64,000 nucleotides of DNA from Xenopus tropicalis (Eukaryota; Chordata; Amphibia; Anura; Pipidae). The position numbers and the translations under genes are program-made. The stretch spans positions 97,112,904 to 97,176,903 of the forward strand of contig NC_030678.2 in assembly GCF_000004195.4 (NCBI RefSeq), in the 5' to 3' direction. The notes under the pieces are model-generated. The model saw only the letters and a list, made by a program, of their open reading frames with translations. It was not told the DNA's origin and did not search any database. Positions 34,069 through 46,285 of this stretch are shown one piece after another; the first letter of the stretch is position 1, and every line of letters begins with the position of its first letter.

Positions 34069-34544
34069 TAAGGGGCACATTTACTATGGGTCGAATCCGA
34101 GTCCGAATTGGAAAAATCCGATTTGAAAACGAACATTTTGCGACTTTTTCGTATTTTTTGCGATTTTTTTCGGCACCTTTACGACTTTTCAGAAATGATC
34201 GCGACTTTTTCGTTACCAATACGATTTTTGCGAAAAAACGCGAGTTTTTCGTAGCCATTCCGAAAGTTGCGATTTTTTCGTAGTGTTAAAACTTGCGCGA
34301 AACATCGCGCCTTTTACGTTTTACCGCTACGAAAAAAGCGCAACTTTTCGCGCAAGTTTTAACGCTACGAAAAAATCGCAACTTTCGGAATGGCTACGAA
34401 AAACTCGCGTTTTTTCGCAAAAATCGTATTGGTAACGAAAAAGTCGCGTCAATTTTCCGAAAAAATCGCAAAATACCGATCATTACGAAAAAAACGCAAT
34501 CGGACGCATTCGGCCCGTTCGTGGCTTAGTAAATGTGCCCCTAA
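34069..34544. mobile_element. 470-bp palindromic TWA MITE
   Basis: The element 34072-34541 has ends GGGGCACATTTACTA and TTAGTAAATGTGCCCC with TAA duplicated at 34069-34071 and 34542-34544. Nearly the whole element is one inverted repeat centred near 34312, built from cgaaaaa/tttttcg-rich words. The open frames here on both strands (Lys/Arg/Phe-rich) are by-products. A second copy in opposite sense is at 53232-53737. Confidence 0.92.
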
Positions 34545-35944
34545 GCCTACACAGGGGATCCATGAGAATAAAAGTAAGGTGCAATACCCATGCAGTTACG
34601 GCACCTTTCTACAGGCTTCTGTGACTTTCAGCACTAAAAAATCAGAATCTGAAAAAAAAAAATCAGTGCATTAGTAAATGTCCACATTGCTTTTTTTTCC
34701 CAAATACTGTTAGCGGCAAACTCAGCAGGTGACCAGATATTGTACAGTTCATGTTACGTTTTGGTTAAACATTGCATTTGCAGTCTGAATTTCTTATCCA
34801 TAGCCATGTGTTAGATCACAAATCAAATCAATCTGTACTTGCAAGTGATACCCCAGTGATGCCTCCAAGAACTTGGTAGTTTTGCATTATTTGCAAAAAC
34901 AATCCAGCACTGAAAGATTCACAGTATAATTTTAGTGTTGCTTTACTCCCCAGACACCTGGCAGGGCACTGGCAATTTAAAAGTAGCAAGTGCTTAACCC
35001 ACCTATTGAATGCAACTGAGTGTGACCAAAGACATTAATGTTTAAGGGGGACAAGCCTCCCTTTCAGCAGAATCCCTTCATCAGAATCACTTTGGTCACA
35101 CTCTGTTGCATCCATTAAATGTGCTAAGCAATTTGGCTGCACTTTCTGTGTGTGGCTTCTATTTCTCTAAGGGGCTGCAGCATAGATTATATTCATCAAC
35201 AACATTTTCTTTAAATTCTGTTGCTTATCCCACAGACCTGCATTCATACAGTCAACAGTGACCTACTGCAGAAGTTAAACCATTGCTGTGAAAAATATAT
35301 AATAGTAGAAAAATGCATGGATCTGATGTAAAAATAAATGTGTAACAGTAGTGTAGTAGTCTTGTCCAACAGATGGCTCTTGTCTACATACACCTAGCAG
35401 TTCATGTAGCATGTACCCTTTGACAAAATCTGATATGTGATTTTTTTTTCATTTTTCTGTATGATTGTTTCATAAATGTTCTATATTGTGGGCATAACTC
35501 CATTTTTTTCAGTCAAATTGACATGCATTTTTTTTAATTTGGAAAAAAACTGCACCTATGAAAAACAGAATAGGTTTGCAGTACACTGTGTTGATATTTG
35601 CCATATGCCAGAAAATCACTAACACCACCAAATAGCCATATGCTGGAACAAATGTAGTTAATTTTGTAATTTGAACCATGGGCCACTGATCAGATTATAA
35701 TAGCTGCCTGTGGAGATGCAGTCTTTGTCCATTGGGTTCTCAAACCTCCCTTGCATGATAGGTAACTAGTGCCTTCAGCTACTGAGTCTGGAGGGTCAAA
35801 GTAGGCAGCTAATATCAACCCTTACATGGCCAGCTTTAGAACCATATGCACCCCAGCCCAAGTACACTGTTTTTTGTACCACCCACTTCCCAAGACAATA
35901 AAGGTATCATATATTTATAATAAAAAAGTTTTCTAAACACTATG
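34545..35944. repeat. unique DNA with one 45-bp-arm inverted repeat
   Basis: At about 34985-35035 and 35088-35135 two arms pair, sharing gagtgtgaccaaag / ctttggtcacactc and tgcaac / gttgca, with a spacer of about 55 bp. Probably an old MITE or retroelement piece. The remainder shows nothing. Confidence 0.5.
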
Positions 35945-36088
35945 GGCCATCACCAGTGATGCTGCCATAGCAACCAATTAGCAATTAGAATTTTACGGTC
36001 ACCTTCAAGTTAGAAAACAAATATCTGCTTGCTATGGGCAATATCACCAGTGATGTTGGCTTACACACTATAATAAATATGCCCCTAT
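35945..36088. mobile_element. MITE related to 62734-62910, left end lost
   Basis: catcaccagtgatgctgcc, atagcaaccaattagcaatt, ccagtgatgttggcttacac and taataaatatgcccc follow the same order as in 62734-62910. The right end is whole (36085) but the left outer end is missing. Confidence 0.7.
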
Positions 36089-37120
36089 ACATATAACAAA
36101 ATGTATTTACAATTATTATAGCACTCTAACATTTTTACTAAATGACCACACATCATTATGGGTGACCTGTCTTGCTGGCCAATACTGCAGGTCAGTGAGG
36201 TATCTGTATGTAGGACCCACCTACACTAAACCTAAGCAGAACAATCGGTTCTGAACTGTTAAAGTCCATAATTGGAACCATTTCCCCCCCCAGACTAAAA
36301 TTCCATGACCTACAGTAGTTAGAAAATTGACCTTAACCTAACTCCTGTCCTCCCTGCTTTCCTAAACCGGTCAAGGCTCTATTATTATGTGACTGTTGCC
36401 AATGCATGACGTGAGCAACGTCGGATCTTGACCCGCCTTTCTCCCAACCTTAACCCTTTTGCCTCTTTACTTACCAATCCAAATAAACACACGGACACCA
36501 ATTCTTGGGATAAAATGGCCGCAGAACATTTATTAACAACAATCAAAGTTTTAATTTAAAACATATCATAAAGAACAAAATGATATACAAAATATCTCAT
36601 GAACAGAAAACAAATGTTTGTATAACAAACAACCAACTTTGAATAAACATACACCATAACAAGCCAAATAACTGCGCAGCGCAACTGGCGCTGCCTTTCC
36701 AGCCCTGAACCCCCTACCCAACAAAACTCACCTCCTGATCCACTTACTTACCCCTGAGGTTCCAGGCGTGCCCCAAACAATTCTCAAACTCCCTTCCTAA
36801 CCCAACCATTGTTTTCCCCCAACTCAATCACCCCGCCAACACCACTTGTTACCTCCACCTCTATAGGTAGGGAGGGTGGGCGTTTTACTATGCTGCCTAA
36901 AATGGATGAGGAGCGGGAACGGTTCCAAATATTTATACCCAATAGAAAGCAACCAATCACATAAAAATGGGAGTGGCTATGTCTGCCCTACGTCTGCGTC
37001 ATGCCCCTGCTTCCCTACGTTTCCCTACGGGTCATTGGGCTACTGGACTCTCTATTCCACCTCTGCAATCACACAGGGAACTTATGGCAGTATCATGCTT
37101 TAATTACCCTTCAGAAGCTA
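36089..37120. repeat. unclassified block, possible TE
   Basis: 36370-37110 differs in texture from its flanks: long C-rich, G-poor stretches (36700-36860), AATAAA on the + strand at 36482, and a CCAAT word with a TATA-like ataaaaa near 36955. It could be a retroelement end or a host promoter/first exon on either strand. I see no open frame with known motifs. Confidence 0.25.
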
Positions 37121-37378
37121 ATAATAACTCTTGATTAAACGGGCAGTTGCACAAACTGTATGCCGAGCTGTGTAGCCTACTGTTGTGATTTTTGGACTCT
37201 GCTGAGATAAAATGAGTTACTCAGATTTCACACAGATCTCGGCTGATAGCTTGAGTTTGATGTTGCGCATTGTAACCCCAGCAGCAGTCACTGTACAGAC
37301 GTTGCACAAATCCTGCTGGCATGTAAATGCAATTTATTTGCTGTTAGTCCACTTTATCAGTGGCTAATTTATAAAAAT

Positions 37379-37392
37379 AGATGATAGATAGT

Positions 37393-37432
<40 letters not shown>

Positions 37433-37442
37433 TAGATAGATG
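37379..37442. repeat. GATA/GACA microsatellite
   Basis: A run of GATA units gives way to five or six GACA units and back to GATA. Such runs mutate quickly and are often polymorphic. Confidence 0.95.
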
Positions 37443-39589
37443 CATTGTGTGTGTGAATATTTCTCAAACCCTCTTTTTTTTTTTTAGCCTGCCGGGCAAG
37501 TGATTTATGTAGTTACATGAAAGAAAACACCAAGCTCTCTATAAAAGAGAATATAATCAGCAAAATGGGATGCTGTGTGAAGATCAGAATGGTTGTGTAT
37601 AAAGAGAATAGCTATGTATAATAAGAAGGAAGGATATACTGACTCTGTAATTGGAAACCGGCTAGAACCGTATTTGTCCAGGATTTAAAATAAATAAATA
37701 CAATTCTGTTGAAGACTCATGGGAACCCCAACAATAACTGAGAAGGAAATAGGCATTTTGGCAGCCATGAAAGCACAGTGCGAAACCAGATATTAATTGC
37801 TAGACCTCCGAGAAGTATTACTGAGAGAACCTGAACTGATGTTGGCATTTATAGTTTTCGTTAAAAATAAAACATCAGTAAGCTTGGGAGCTTTTCAAAT
37901 GTGTACTGGGAATGAGAGAGTCGAGCTGTGTTTTAAATTGCTTCCAAAACTTATTAGCATTGTGCTGTGTTTTAAAAGCATCTGCATCAGGAATGGTGCA
38001 TGGTCAGTTTAAGATAAGGGCAGTGTGGGTATTGTTCAGGATATATCCTTGGTAAGAATATAAAATTCTGTGCCATTTTATATTTAGATTTCATACATGT
38101 ATGCATTTTCGAAATTGTATGTTGCACTTGAAAGACTTCCCCAGGCAGCAGGAAATATGTTAAAAGATACAAGTAGCCCCCTTTGCTATAGGTTTCACCA
38201 CTGTAGTTATCCAAAACCTTTGTTTGTAACCACATTAGCAGAAAACCCACAAGTCATTTTTGTCAGTATACTTGTTTTGTGCCACTAATTATATATAGTG
38301 ATGTACATAAAATTATACATGTACAGTGGCTACCAGCATAGGAAAGCTTTCAGGTATAGTTGGTGCCTGCATAGGGATGTTTTCAGTCTTATGCCTGGGA
38401 GTGTGGTCCAGCTACTACATGTCAAAAGCCTGCAAGGAGAATTAGTAATATTGATAATTGCAATAATAACAGGTATTTTTTTCTAAACACTTTAAATATT
38501 GCAGTGTAAGACTACTGTAGTGTACTGCCATAATGTTAATTTGCTCTCATCATCTATCCATAGCTCTTCCATTCCACTCAAGTGCTCACTGGTGGGGTAA
38601 TTTACAAATGATTTGTTATCGTAAGCGTCTTCTTCTAAATTAGATTTTCCTAATGAGCAATATATTCATTCAATGGTAAATTAACTAGGTATTTTTCCAA
38701 AACAAGAAGGAATTGGAGTTTTTTGATGTTGTAAAGGAAACTTTTCGAAAGTTAATAAAAAATATTTTATTTTTCTTTAACAATAGCTGGATATATTAAG
38801 AGAATTCCTATGCTATATTAAAGGGACAGTTTACTATTACAAAACTTACAAAACTACAATGAAGTAGTTTTATTTTCCTCCTGATCATGCAAGCTCTGTA
38901 AGCTAGGTCACCAGCTGTTAAAGCCTGATATATTAGTTGATAGATATCTCACCCGAATGAGCTAAGATATGTTTTCATTGTGTACGGTGAAGAAAATAAA
39001 TGCATGAGAAGAACTTGTGTTAAACAAACACAAGTATTTGTGTATATTGAGAATTTTCGCCATTTTGCAAACAGATTTGCTCATCACTATTAACCTATAA
39101 AATGTAGTCTGATGTATTGTAATGCAATGGTTTATGTTAGGAAGGGTTTTTAGACCTTACATTGCAATGTAGAATCCTAAATCAGGAGCTAGTTTAGTAG
39201 AAGAGGACATTGTCACTTTTTCTAAAGAGAAATATAAGTAACGAGGAGTGCATGGCACTGAATCTGTTAAGTGAGAATGGCCTCCCAGTTGGAGATACGC
39301 TGCTTTATACAGTGACTTCTTATAATTCCATCTAGTCGCCCATCAGTCTATATTTTGGCTCCCTAAAACCTGTCTTCATTTATGTAATCACTAACCCTAA
39401 TCCCGTTGTTAATATCCCTCTAGGCTCACTTATTACTCACTTACCACTTAACATACCATCCTCTGCAGATCAAATAGCTTTATATGTAAGCGTTAGAATA
39501 TGAAATGAAATAATGTTTTAAAGGAACCCTGGGTTTGCCAAAATCCAGTTCATTTTTTTATCATATCCTCACTTCTTCTCTGGCCTTTG
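37443..39589. other. unique AT-rich DNA, nothing recognised
   Basis: A single TTAAAGGGACAGTTTACT at about 38819 resembles a TTAA MITE end, but its partner was not found. No coding signal. Confidence 0.5.
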
Positions 39590-40315
39590 AAGCCTTCTCC
39601 TCTTTGTTCAACAGGCCTGTGTCAAGTCAATTTTTAAAAAGGCCACGCTAGATCCTTTATCCTTTCTCCCGTATTACTAACTTTTCAACACCAATATCTG
39701 TTGAACCCACTTTAATCTGGTTTTTGGCCTGCACAATCTACAGAGATTGCATTGTGCATAGTTACAAATGATCTTCAGGTTGCAAATGCCGAAGGTCACT
39801 TCCCTGTCCTAATACTCCTGATGCAAATTCTGTATTCACTTGGCATCCATAATCAGGCTGCATCCTGGCTCTCTCCTTAGCTTTCTAGGCAATCATTCAC
39901 TCTTTCTTATGCTAACAGCACCTCATCTCCAGTTCCACTTAATGTAGGGGTACCACAAGGCTCTGTACTTGGACCATTGTTATTCTCCCTGTACGCTCTG
40001 TCTTTGGGAAACCTCATCCTTCCATTTGGCTTTAAGTAGCATCTGTATGCTGATGATATCCAAATATACTTCTCAACCCCCTCATTACCAATTAAAACTG
40101 AGACTGTAATCTCTGCCTCCTAGCAGTCTCCAATTGGAAGAACCAACACCACCTCAAACTAAACCTAATAATAACTAAACTGATCATCTTTCCACCTAAG
40201 CCTGGTTCTACTCCCCCCTTTACTGTTTCTATTGATGTCATGCTTATTAACTCTGTCAAATCAGCAAGTTATCTTGGGGCAATCTTTGACTCCTCTCTTT
40301 CCTTCTCTGACTTTA

Positions 40316-40957
40316 TTAAAGAGATACTGACACCAGAATTTAAACCTTTTTTACATCTATTATAACTTTGTCTTTGCACGCTATTTATAATTTTGCTTTA
40401 AAGGAGAACTAACCCCCCCGGGTACAAAAGCCGCATCAACTGCCCTCCATCGGTCCCCTTCACCTCTCTTTCCATGCACAGTCTGTTTCATCGAAAATTG
40501 CCCTTTAACAAATGAAATAAAAGTACCGTTATCATTAGATCTAGATTGTAAGCTTTATGGGGCAGGAACCTCCATCCTATTGTCTCTTTGACGCTTAAAT
40601 TATTGCAACTGTACCTTGTATTTATTTGTATTTATTGTTATACTTTGTATTTATCTATTGTTATCTCAATAACAACCTGTTTGTAGTAATCTATTCTACT
40701 TTACAGCGCAGCGTACATAAGTAGAGCTTTATAAATAAAGATATACATACATACATACATACATACATACATACATTAGAAGCTATAACTTGAGAGGTTC
40801 AGAAGAAGCAGTCAGGTTGGCAAAACAGGTTATGAACTTCAACAATTACTTACAAAAGCAGCCATATCAGTGAAAAATAATCAACATGACCTATAGGCAA
40901 CTATTTATGTACATTAATAATTTGAAGAGTAGTTTTTTAGTGTCAGTATTACTTTAA
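40316..40957. mobile_element. TTAA MITE inside the L2 relic, itself a host
   Basis: TTAA at 40316-40319 and 40954-40957 bounds a 634-bp element with ends AGAGATACTGACACC and (reversed) AGTAATACTGACACT. Within it lie a fragment of the AGGAGAAC MITE (about 40402-40495, after a TTAA at 40398-40401) and an L2/SINE-type 3' end (about 40500-40776). Removing it rejoins the L2 reading order. Confidence 0.85.
40500..40776 (+). mobile_element. L2 3' end with ACAT tail
   Basis: agattgtaagctttatgggg, caggaacctccatcctattg, tacagcgcagcgtacataag and ttataaataaagatatac lead into (ACAT)n (about 40742-40776), the 3' UTR and simple-repeat tail of frog L2. It is a separate, younger insertion from the L2 RT relic around it. 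A relative is at 62170-62345. Confidence 0.75.
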
Positions 40958-41390
40958 GACTACTGGCAGAACCTGACACTTTTTCTTAGGCAGTATTGCC
41001 ATAATCTGTCCATTTCTTTCACCTGCTCATGCATGTTCTCATTCTGTCCTGACTAAACTACTGTAACCTTCCGCTAACTGACCTCCCTAACTCTCATCTC
41101 TCCTCCCTACAGTCTGTATTAAATATTGCTGCCAGAATTCTCCTGCTCTCATCCAAGAGAGTACAGGTCCCTCCCCTGCTGAAGTCCTTATCATGGCTTC
41201 CCATAAAACAAACAATAGCTTGCAAACTCCGTCTCATAACCTTCAAAGCCCTTCATTTTTATGTACTTCACTATATCTCTTCTCTTGTGTCTCCATACAT
41301 TCCAAGCTGAGTCCTCCCTCCCGCAACTACTTGGTTCCGCCATCAAATTTTATGTAAGGGGACCTTGATTAGCTCCTTCATTCAAATTCC

Positions 41391-42508
41391 TTATGTTCTC
41401 TTGTTTGTTTTTTTTTTATTGTCAGTGAAGGCAGTATTAATAGGCAATGCAAATTTGGTAACCTGTTTGCATGCACACTTATGCTTTTATAAAGGTCATG
41501 GGCTTCTGATGCCACTTCCTAGATGAGGGCTTTTCAATCTACAACCCTGTAGCTGTACTTGACCTTAACGTCAAGTTTTTACCTGTCAGAACATGCTAGA
41601 TGTTGAGGTTCAGTGACAGCTGAAGGACCTAAGACTGGAAATCTTAGCTGGTGGCCTAGTATTCCTCATATGTGTAACAGCTATAACTTTGGCTCTTAGA
41701 AGATTCTGGGTGATTTAGTTCTACAAGACCTAAGAACTGAAGACTGCTTCTAACGTAACAAATAAAACTACCAACGCCAGAGTAAAACATATTTTACTAT
41801 ATATATATATAACACAGTAAATAGTGGCTAGAACATATTACCCATAAATATGGTGCACAGTTATATTGTATTTGATCACTGTGGTTTATCAGTGGGGCTA
41901 CATTTTTTTCTTAACTGCCTGACCTAGGTGCCATCGTGTTATCCGATGATATGTAGATAATGAATGGCTTCCCTCTTTTCTGCATTAAAAAGAGAACTCT
42001 TGAAAGAGTTAAGAATATTTTAAACTCACAGAATGTATCTCATTATGACTTTAATGAGGAGTGATTGAAAACAATTCTGGGATGTTTTTTTCTGTGGACT
42101 GTCAAATATCCTTGGTTGTGTTTGGATGTGTATTTATAAACATCTAGCCTAGAAGGCTTTATAAAAGATTTGTGTTTTATATGTGTCTGAAGCCAGAAAG
42201 AACAGAAGTTTGTTTGTGACTCTGAGTATCTGATTTTCAATCATTCCTGGTAAAAGAACTGACTTCTAAACATTTCCCTCAGTTTGTTAAGATGAGAGCT
42301 CGTTTGTTTCTTCTGAAGATGGGCAGCAGAATCTTACAGCTTGGGTGTAGGTTACTGATGTAGGAAACTGGCCTGGCTAAAAATAGTCAATAAGGCATTC
42401 TGTGACTGAAAGGCTGAATGCATTTGTTCAAGTACTGTAACTCTTTATGCCATTATATATGATAAATATTGTCATATAAATTATATAAATATTATTCATG
42501 AAAATACC
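41391..42508. other. unique AT-rich DNA, nothing recognised
   Basis: A short AT run lies at about 41798-41811. No TE ends or coding signal. Confidence 0.5.
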
Positions 42509-43662
42509 CATAGTTACATAGTTACATAGTTACATAGGGTTGAAAAAAGACCATTGTCCATCAAGTTCAACCCATCCGAGTAAACCCAGCACACAACCTA
42601 TACTAACCAATCTATACACTCACATACATAAACTATATATATACAACCAGTAATACTAACTGTAGATATTAGTATCACAATAGCCTTGGATATTCTGCTT
42701 GTTCAAAAACTCATCCAGGCCCCTCTTAAAGGCATTAACAGAGTCTGCCATTACCACATCACTAGGAAGGGCATTCCACAGCCTCACTGCCCTCACCGTG
42801 AAAAACCACCTACGCTGCTTCAAATGGAAGCTCTGTTCCTCTAATCTATAGGGGTGACCTCTGGTGCGCTGATTGTTTTTATGGGAAAAAAGAACATCCC
42901 CCAACTGCCTATAATCCCCTCTAATGTACTTGTACAGAGTAATCATGTCCCCTCGCAAGCGCCTCTTTTCCAGAGAAAACAACCCCAACCTCGACAGTCT
43001 AACCTCATAGCTTAAATCTTCCATCCCCTTAACCAGTTTAGTTGCACGTCTCTGCACTCTCTCCAGCTCATTAATATCCTTCTTAAGGACTGGAGCCCAA
43101 AACTGCACTGCATACTCAAGGTGAGGCCTTACCAGGGACCTATAAAGCGGCAAAAATATGTTCTCATCCCTTGAGTCAATGCCCTTTTTTATACAAGACA
43201 GCACTTTATTTGCTGTAGTAGCCACAGAATGACACTGCCTGGAATTAGACAACTTGTGATCTACAAAAACCCCTAGATCCTTCTCCATTAAGGATGCCCC
43301 CAACACACTACCATTCAGTAGATAGTTTGCGTTTATATTATTCCTACCAAAGTGCATAACTTTGCACTTGTCAACATTGAACCTCATTTTCCAGTATGCT
43401 GCCCAGTTTTCCAATTTTGTCAAATCGCTCTGCAAAGCGGCAGCATCCTGCATGGAACTTATAGTTTTGCACAATTTAGTGTCATCAGCAAAAATAGAAA
43501 CAGTACTCTCTATGCCCACCTCCAGGTCATTAATAAACAAGTTAAAAAGCAAAGGACCAAGGACTGACCCCTGCGGTACTCCACTAACCACACTGGCCCA
43601 ATTAGAAAATGTTCCATTTACCACCACTCTTTGTACTCTATCCTTCAGCCAGTTTTCTATCC
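42509..43662 (-). mobile_element. CR1 LINE, copy B (5'-truncated)
   Basis: The minus-strand copy ends in three TAACTATG octamers (about 42510-42536) and is cut at 43662 inside the reverse transcriptase, just upstream of the region encoding VVNGT. It is nearly identical to copy A over 1.1 kb, in the same orientation 32 kb away. 5' truncation is usual for target-primed LINE insertion. Confidence 0.92.
42656..43627 (-). CDS. CR1 reverse transcriptase, partial but open
   Basis: 323 codons remain open to the natural stop. The palm motif [13 protein letters not shown] sits at about residues 16-28 and the catalytic FADD at 46-49, followed by the thumb and the C-terminal tail ending CDTNIYS. Family role: target-primed reverse transcription of CR1 RNA in the nucleus. 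The endonuclease domain and the fingers of the RT are absent. The first codon shown is a GTG within the truncated frame, not a true start, so the product is unlikely to be made as an enzyme. There are no inactivating changes in what remains, which implies a recent insertion. Confidence 0.85.
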   Translation of the reverse strand: MVVNGTFSNWASVVSGVPQGSVLGPLLFNLFINDLEVGIESTVSIFADDTKLCKTISSMQDAAALQSDLTKLENWAAYWKMRFNVDKCKVMHFGRNNINANYLLNGSVLGASLMEKDLGVFVDHKLSNSRQCHSVATTANKVLSCIKKGIDSRDENIFLPLYRSLVRPHLEYAVQFWAPVLKKDINELERVQRRATKLVKGMEDLSYEVRLSRLGLFSLEKRRLRGDMITLYKYIRGDYRQLGDVLFSHKNNQRTRGHPYRLEEQSFHLKQRRWFFTVRAVRLWNALPSDVVMADSVNAFKRGLDEFLNKQNIQGYCDTNIYS

Positions 43663-44599
43663 CATATTCCTAATAACTTTTTAAAGGGTCTAAAATGATA
43701 CTTTAATATTAATGTCATTTTGCATACTTATTAAATTGCACTCAGGTTATACTCATACTGTCTGGTTAGACTGAAAGTCTAAAGATGCAGCTGTGGTTTC
43801 AGGGCCATCATTAGGGGGTAAAGGTAGGACACTTTTAAGAGAGCCCAATCACCTTTAAGCCCTGTTGGAGGCCAAAGGGAAATAGAAAATAGTAGGGTTG
43901 ACTAGCCCCTGGTCATTGTAACCGGTGGAAGCAGACCATGCAACGGGGAGGGGTAGTTGCAGGAGCAGACAGGGCAAAAGGCCCTGAAAATATATGTTTG
44001 GCACTCAACTTATAGAAACTGGGCCCATATACATATGTTATATTTGATAGCAGATTTAGTAACCTATATTGTAAAAATTAGCATTTTGCAATGTAATATT
44101 CTTCATTAGACAGTGATGGTGGTGTACTCTTTTGGTGCAAAAATGGCTTTTTCAGTAAGAAATTTAATTACATACACTGTACACTTTTGTGTATATGCAG
44201 TATATAATCTTTCTTCCACTGGCAGATGGATTTCTGGGTTTGCAAAAGCTATTCTAAGGAAAATTGTTTGTGCAAAAGAATACATATTCGTATTATGATT
44301 TTTTTTCCATTTATGACTTTTATTACCTTTCTCCCATAGTTTCTAAATTGCAGTAGTGTACCATTTTTTTATTTCATTTTGTGATAGCATACTGATAATT
44401 GCTTATGGTTTCTCTAGGCAACAAACTAGACAATAGACTTCTTTCTGATAATAGGTACAGTTAGCTACCTGGGGATTTATTAAAACATGATAAGGGAAGT
44501 GGATATTAATTGTAGTTTTACCTTCAAACTTCATCATCATCCATCTCAATGCCCATCGCTTTAGTAAGCCCCCAGCTGCCTTTAACTTCTAAACATTTA
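43663..44599. mobile_element. unique DNA with a possible hAT-like element
   Basis: 43800-43994 begins CAGGGCCATCATTAGGGG and closes GGCCCTG, a hAT-like CAG...CTG pair, but flanking 8-bp duplications do not match. The rest shows nothing. Confidence 0.35.
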
Positions 44600-44935
44600 T
44601 AATCCTATGGGAAGAGATAGATGGCAAAGAAAAGAGTAAAGCAAAAAAAAAAAAAAAAAATGAAGCAGCAGAAGTCAAGGAAAGGGCGTAAAAAAGGCAA
44701 AACTCCGCAGTGGAAAAGAGAATGGAAGAAAACAAGAAAGAGGGGGTTAGGATTGAAAGAGGTTAACAAAATAGAAAGGGGTAGTAACGAGAGGGGGCAG
44801 AAGAGGAATGGAAAGGGAAATAGCTTGTGGGAGAGCAGAAGTGAAATTTGAAGTTAAGAAAAGCAGAAGGGGTATAACGGGATAAAAGAGTGAAAGACAG
44901 AACAATAACAAGATCTAATGGAATGACAGTAGAAT
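44600..44935 (+). repeat. polypurine tract, about 330 bp
   Basis: Apart from scattered T and C bases the + strand is A and G, including an 18-A run near 44643-44660. A 76-codon Lys/Arg frame (44621-44851) follows from this bias and is not credible as a gene. Long polypurine tracts can form triplex (H-DNA). Confidence 0.8.
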
Positions 44936-46128
44936 AGAGATGAATAGTAAATATAAGCATTAGATGGTATGCTATTTGCACTGTGTTATTTGCACTTTAC
45001 TTGTCAAGTGAGCTCTTTTGGAATGCATAACAGGAGTTCGCTTAACTTCAAATGCCACCATGGATTAGGATGGAGATTTGAGTTTAGACAGTCTCAGCAG
45101 GGGTAATGTACAGTGACACTGACGTGTGGGACATGTTGACTGAGAATATTAATATGTATCCACCAGCAGGTTTAATTGTATTTCAATTTGATTATAACTG
45201 CAATCTGATGTCAGAATCCTTCAATTTATCTTGTACACCTAGGTATAAAGCATGCCTACTGAGCATTGTTTTGATGTTACCACAGCTTCTTCTTCAAGGA
45301 GCTGGTGTGTCTGAACATGGCCAAGCAAAGTAACTGAAATCCTTTTCAGTGCTCTTCCAACATAGGGGGACGTGGGATCAAGTATACACTATTTTTAACC
45401 TATCAGCAGCGCTTGCATAAATATTACTTATTAAACCATTAGTACTTGTATCCATATCTAATTCATGTTTTGTATTTTCTGTTAATAAATCATGGATTAA
45501 TGGATGCTGGTAAAGTAAGTTCATAGCAGTATGACATTTTCTCTGGGAAGAATATTTCTAACATGCTGTTAGACCATATTGATACATAGTACAGTGTATT
45601 TGACTCTATTATACAGATAGGTTACCAGTAAAGAATCTTCTTCTACAGTACCATAACCAAAAAAATGCTAGCTTATAGTGTTTCATGCTATACATTGTTT
45701 ATTACTTTTCATTTAGTAATTTTTCTGTTTAATTTTAAGATACAGTAACAAGTAAAATAAATGTAATCTAGTTTCAGTCACTAAATTTAGGCTAAATATG
45801 TTCCTGCTTTTTTAATGTAATTTTAAAGGGCATATAGCTACAATTGCCCTAAAGATAGCATTAATTAGTTGTTTAAATGTTATGTTTTGAAAATGTCAGT
45901 AGTATAGAAAAATTTGATACATTTCCAGATGAAATTCAGCAAATTACAACAAAATGCCAGAGTAAATGTAATGACACTGATGACTGCATTAATACAGTTG
46001 GCTACAGTATATGGCTCCCTCTTCCAGCATACATTGAATACATAATGGTTAAAAATAAATGGTGCTGGCCATTTTGCAGCTTCAGATAGATTTGTACCTC
46101 TGCCCTTGGTAGGCCCCAGTGTGACTAT
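44936..46128. other. unique AT-rich DNA, nothing certain
   Basis: The frame 45877-46089 has a protein-like first half (SIEKFDTFPDEIQQ with two spaced CxxxC pairs) but no clear splice sites and A/T-driven codon choice. I do not call it. Confidence 0.4.
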
Positions 46129-46285
46129 GGGGTATATTTATCAAAGAGTTAAAATAGAGTTTTACTCAGGTTACCTAAGGAAAACTCACCAGCCTACTCT
46201 TCCCTATTATAGGATGTTAAGGGGCATTTTTATCATAGGGTGAAAATAGATTTTGCTTTGTTTCGACCATTTGATAAATGTGCCT
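46129..46285. mobile_element. degenerate MITE, GGGGTATATTTATCA ends
   Basis: Left ggggtatatttatcaaa pairs with right tttgataaatgtgcc. An inner ggggcatttttatcat at 46220 suggests a second end inserted within. No duplication is legible. Confidence 0.45.

Larger units (their letters stand above)
39590..41390 (+). pseudogene. L2 LINE reverse transcriptase relic, split by a MITE
   Basis: The first part (39590-40319) has [10 protein letters not shown] at about 39947-39976 and the catalytic YADD at 40046-40057 in the same frame, 33 codons apart, as in L2 elements. A TAG lies just before the YADD motif. The second part (about 40954-41390) continues the thumb region (NIAARILLLSS, LLKSLSWLPIK, ISSLVSPYIP). 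A TTAA MITE (40320-40953) separates them. Stops and frameshifts make it non-functional. Confidence 0.85.

Noticed and set aside
34086..34674. Lys/Arg/Phe-rich frames on both strands
   Set aside because: Produced by the cgaaaaa/tttttcg words of a palindromic MITE; mirrored at 53.2-53.7 kb.
44621..44851. Lys/Arg-rich 76-codon frame, histone- or nucleolar-like
   Set aside because: Direct consequence of a polypurine tract including an 18-A run.
45877..46089. Cys-containing exon candidate
   Set aside because: Protein-like for about 40 residues but lacks convincing splice sites and its codon choice is simply A/T-driven.
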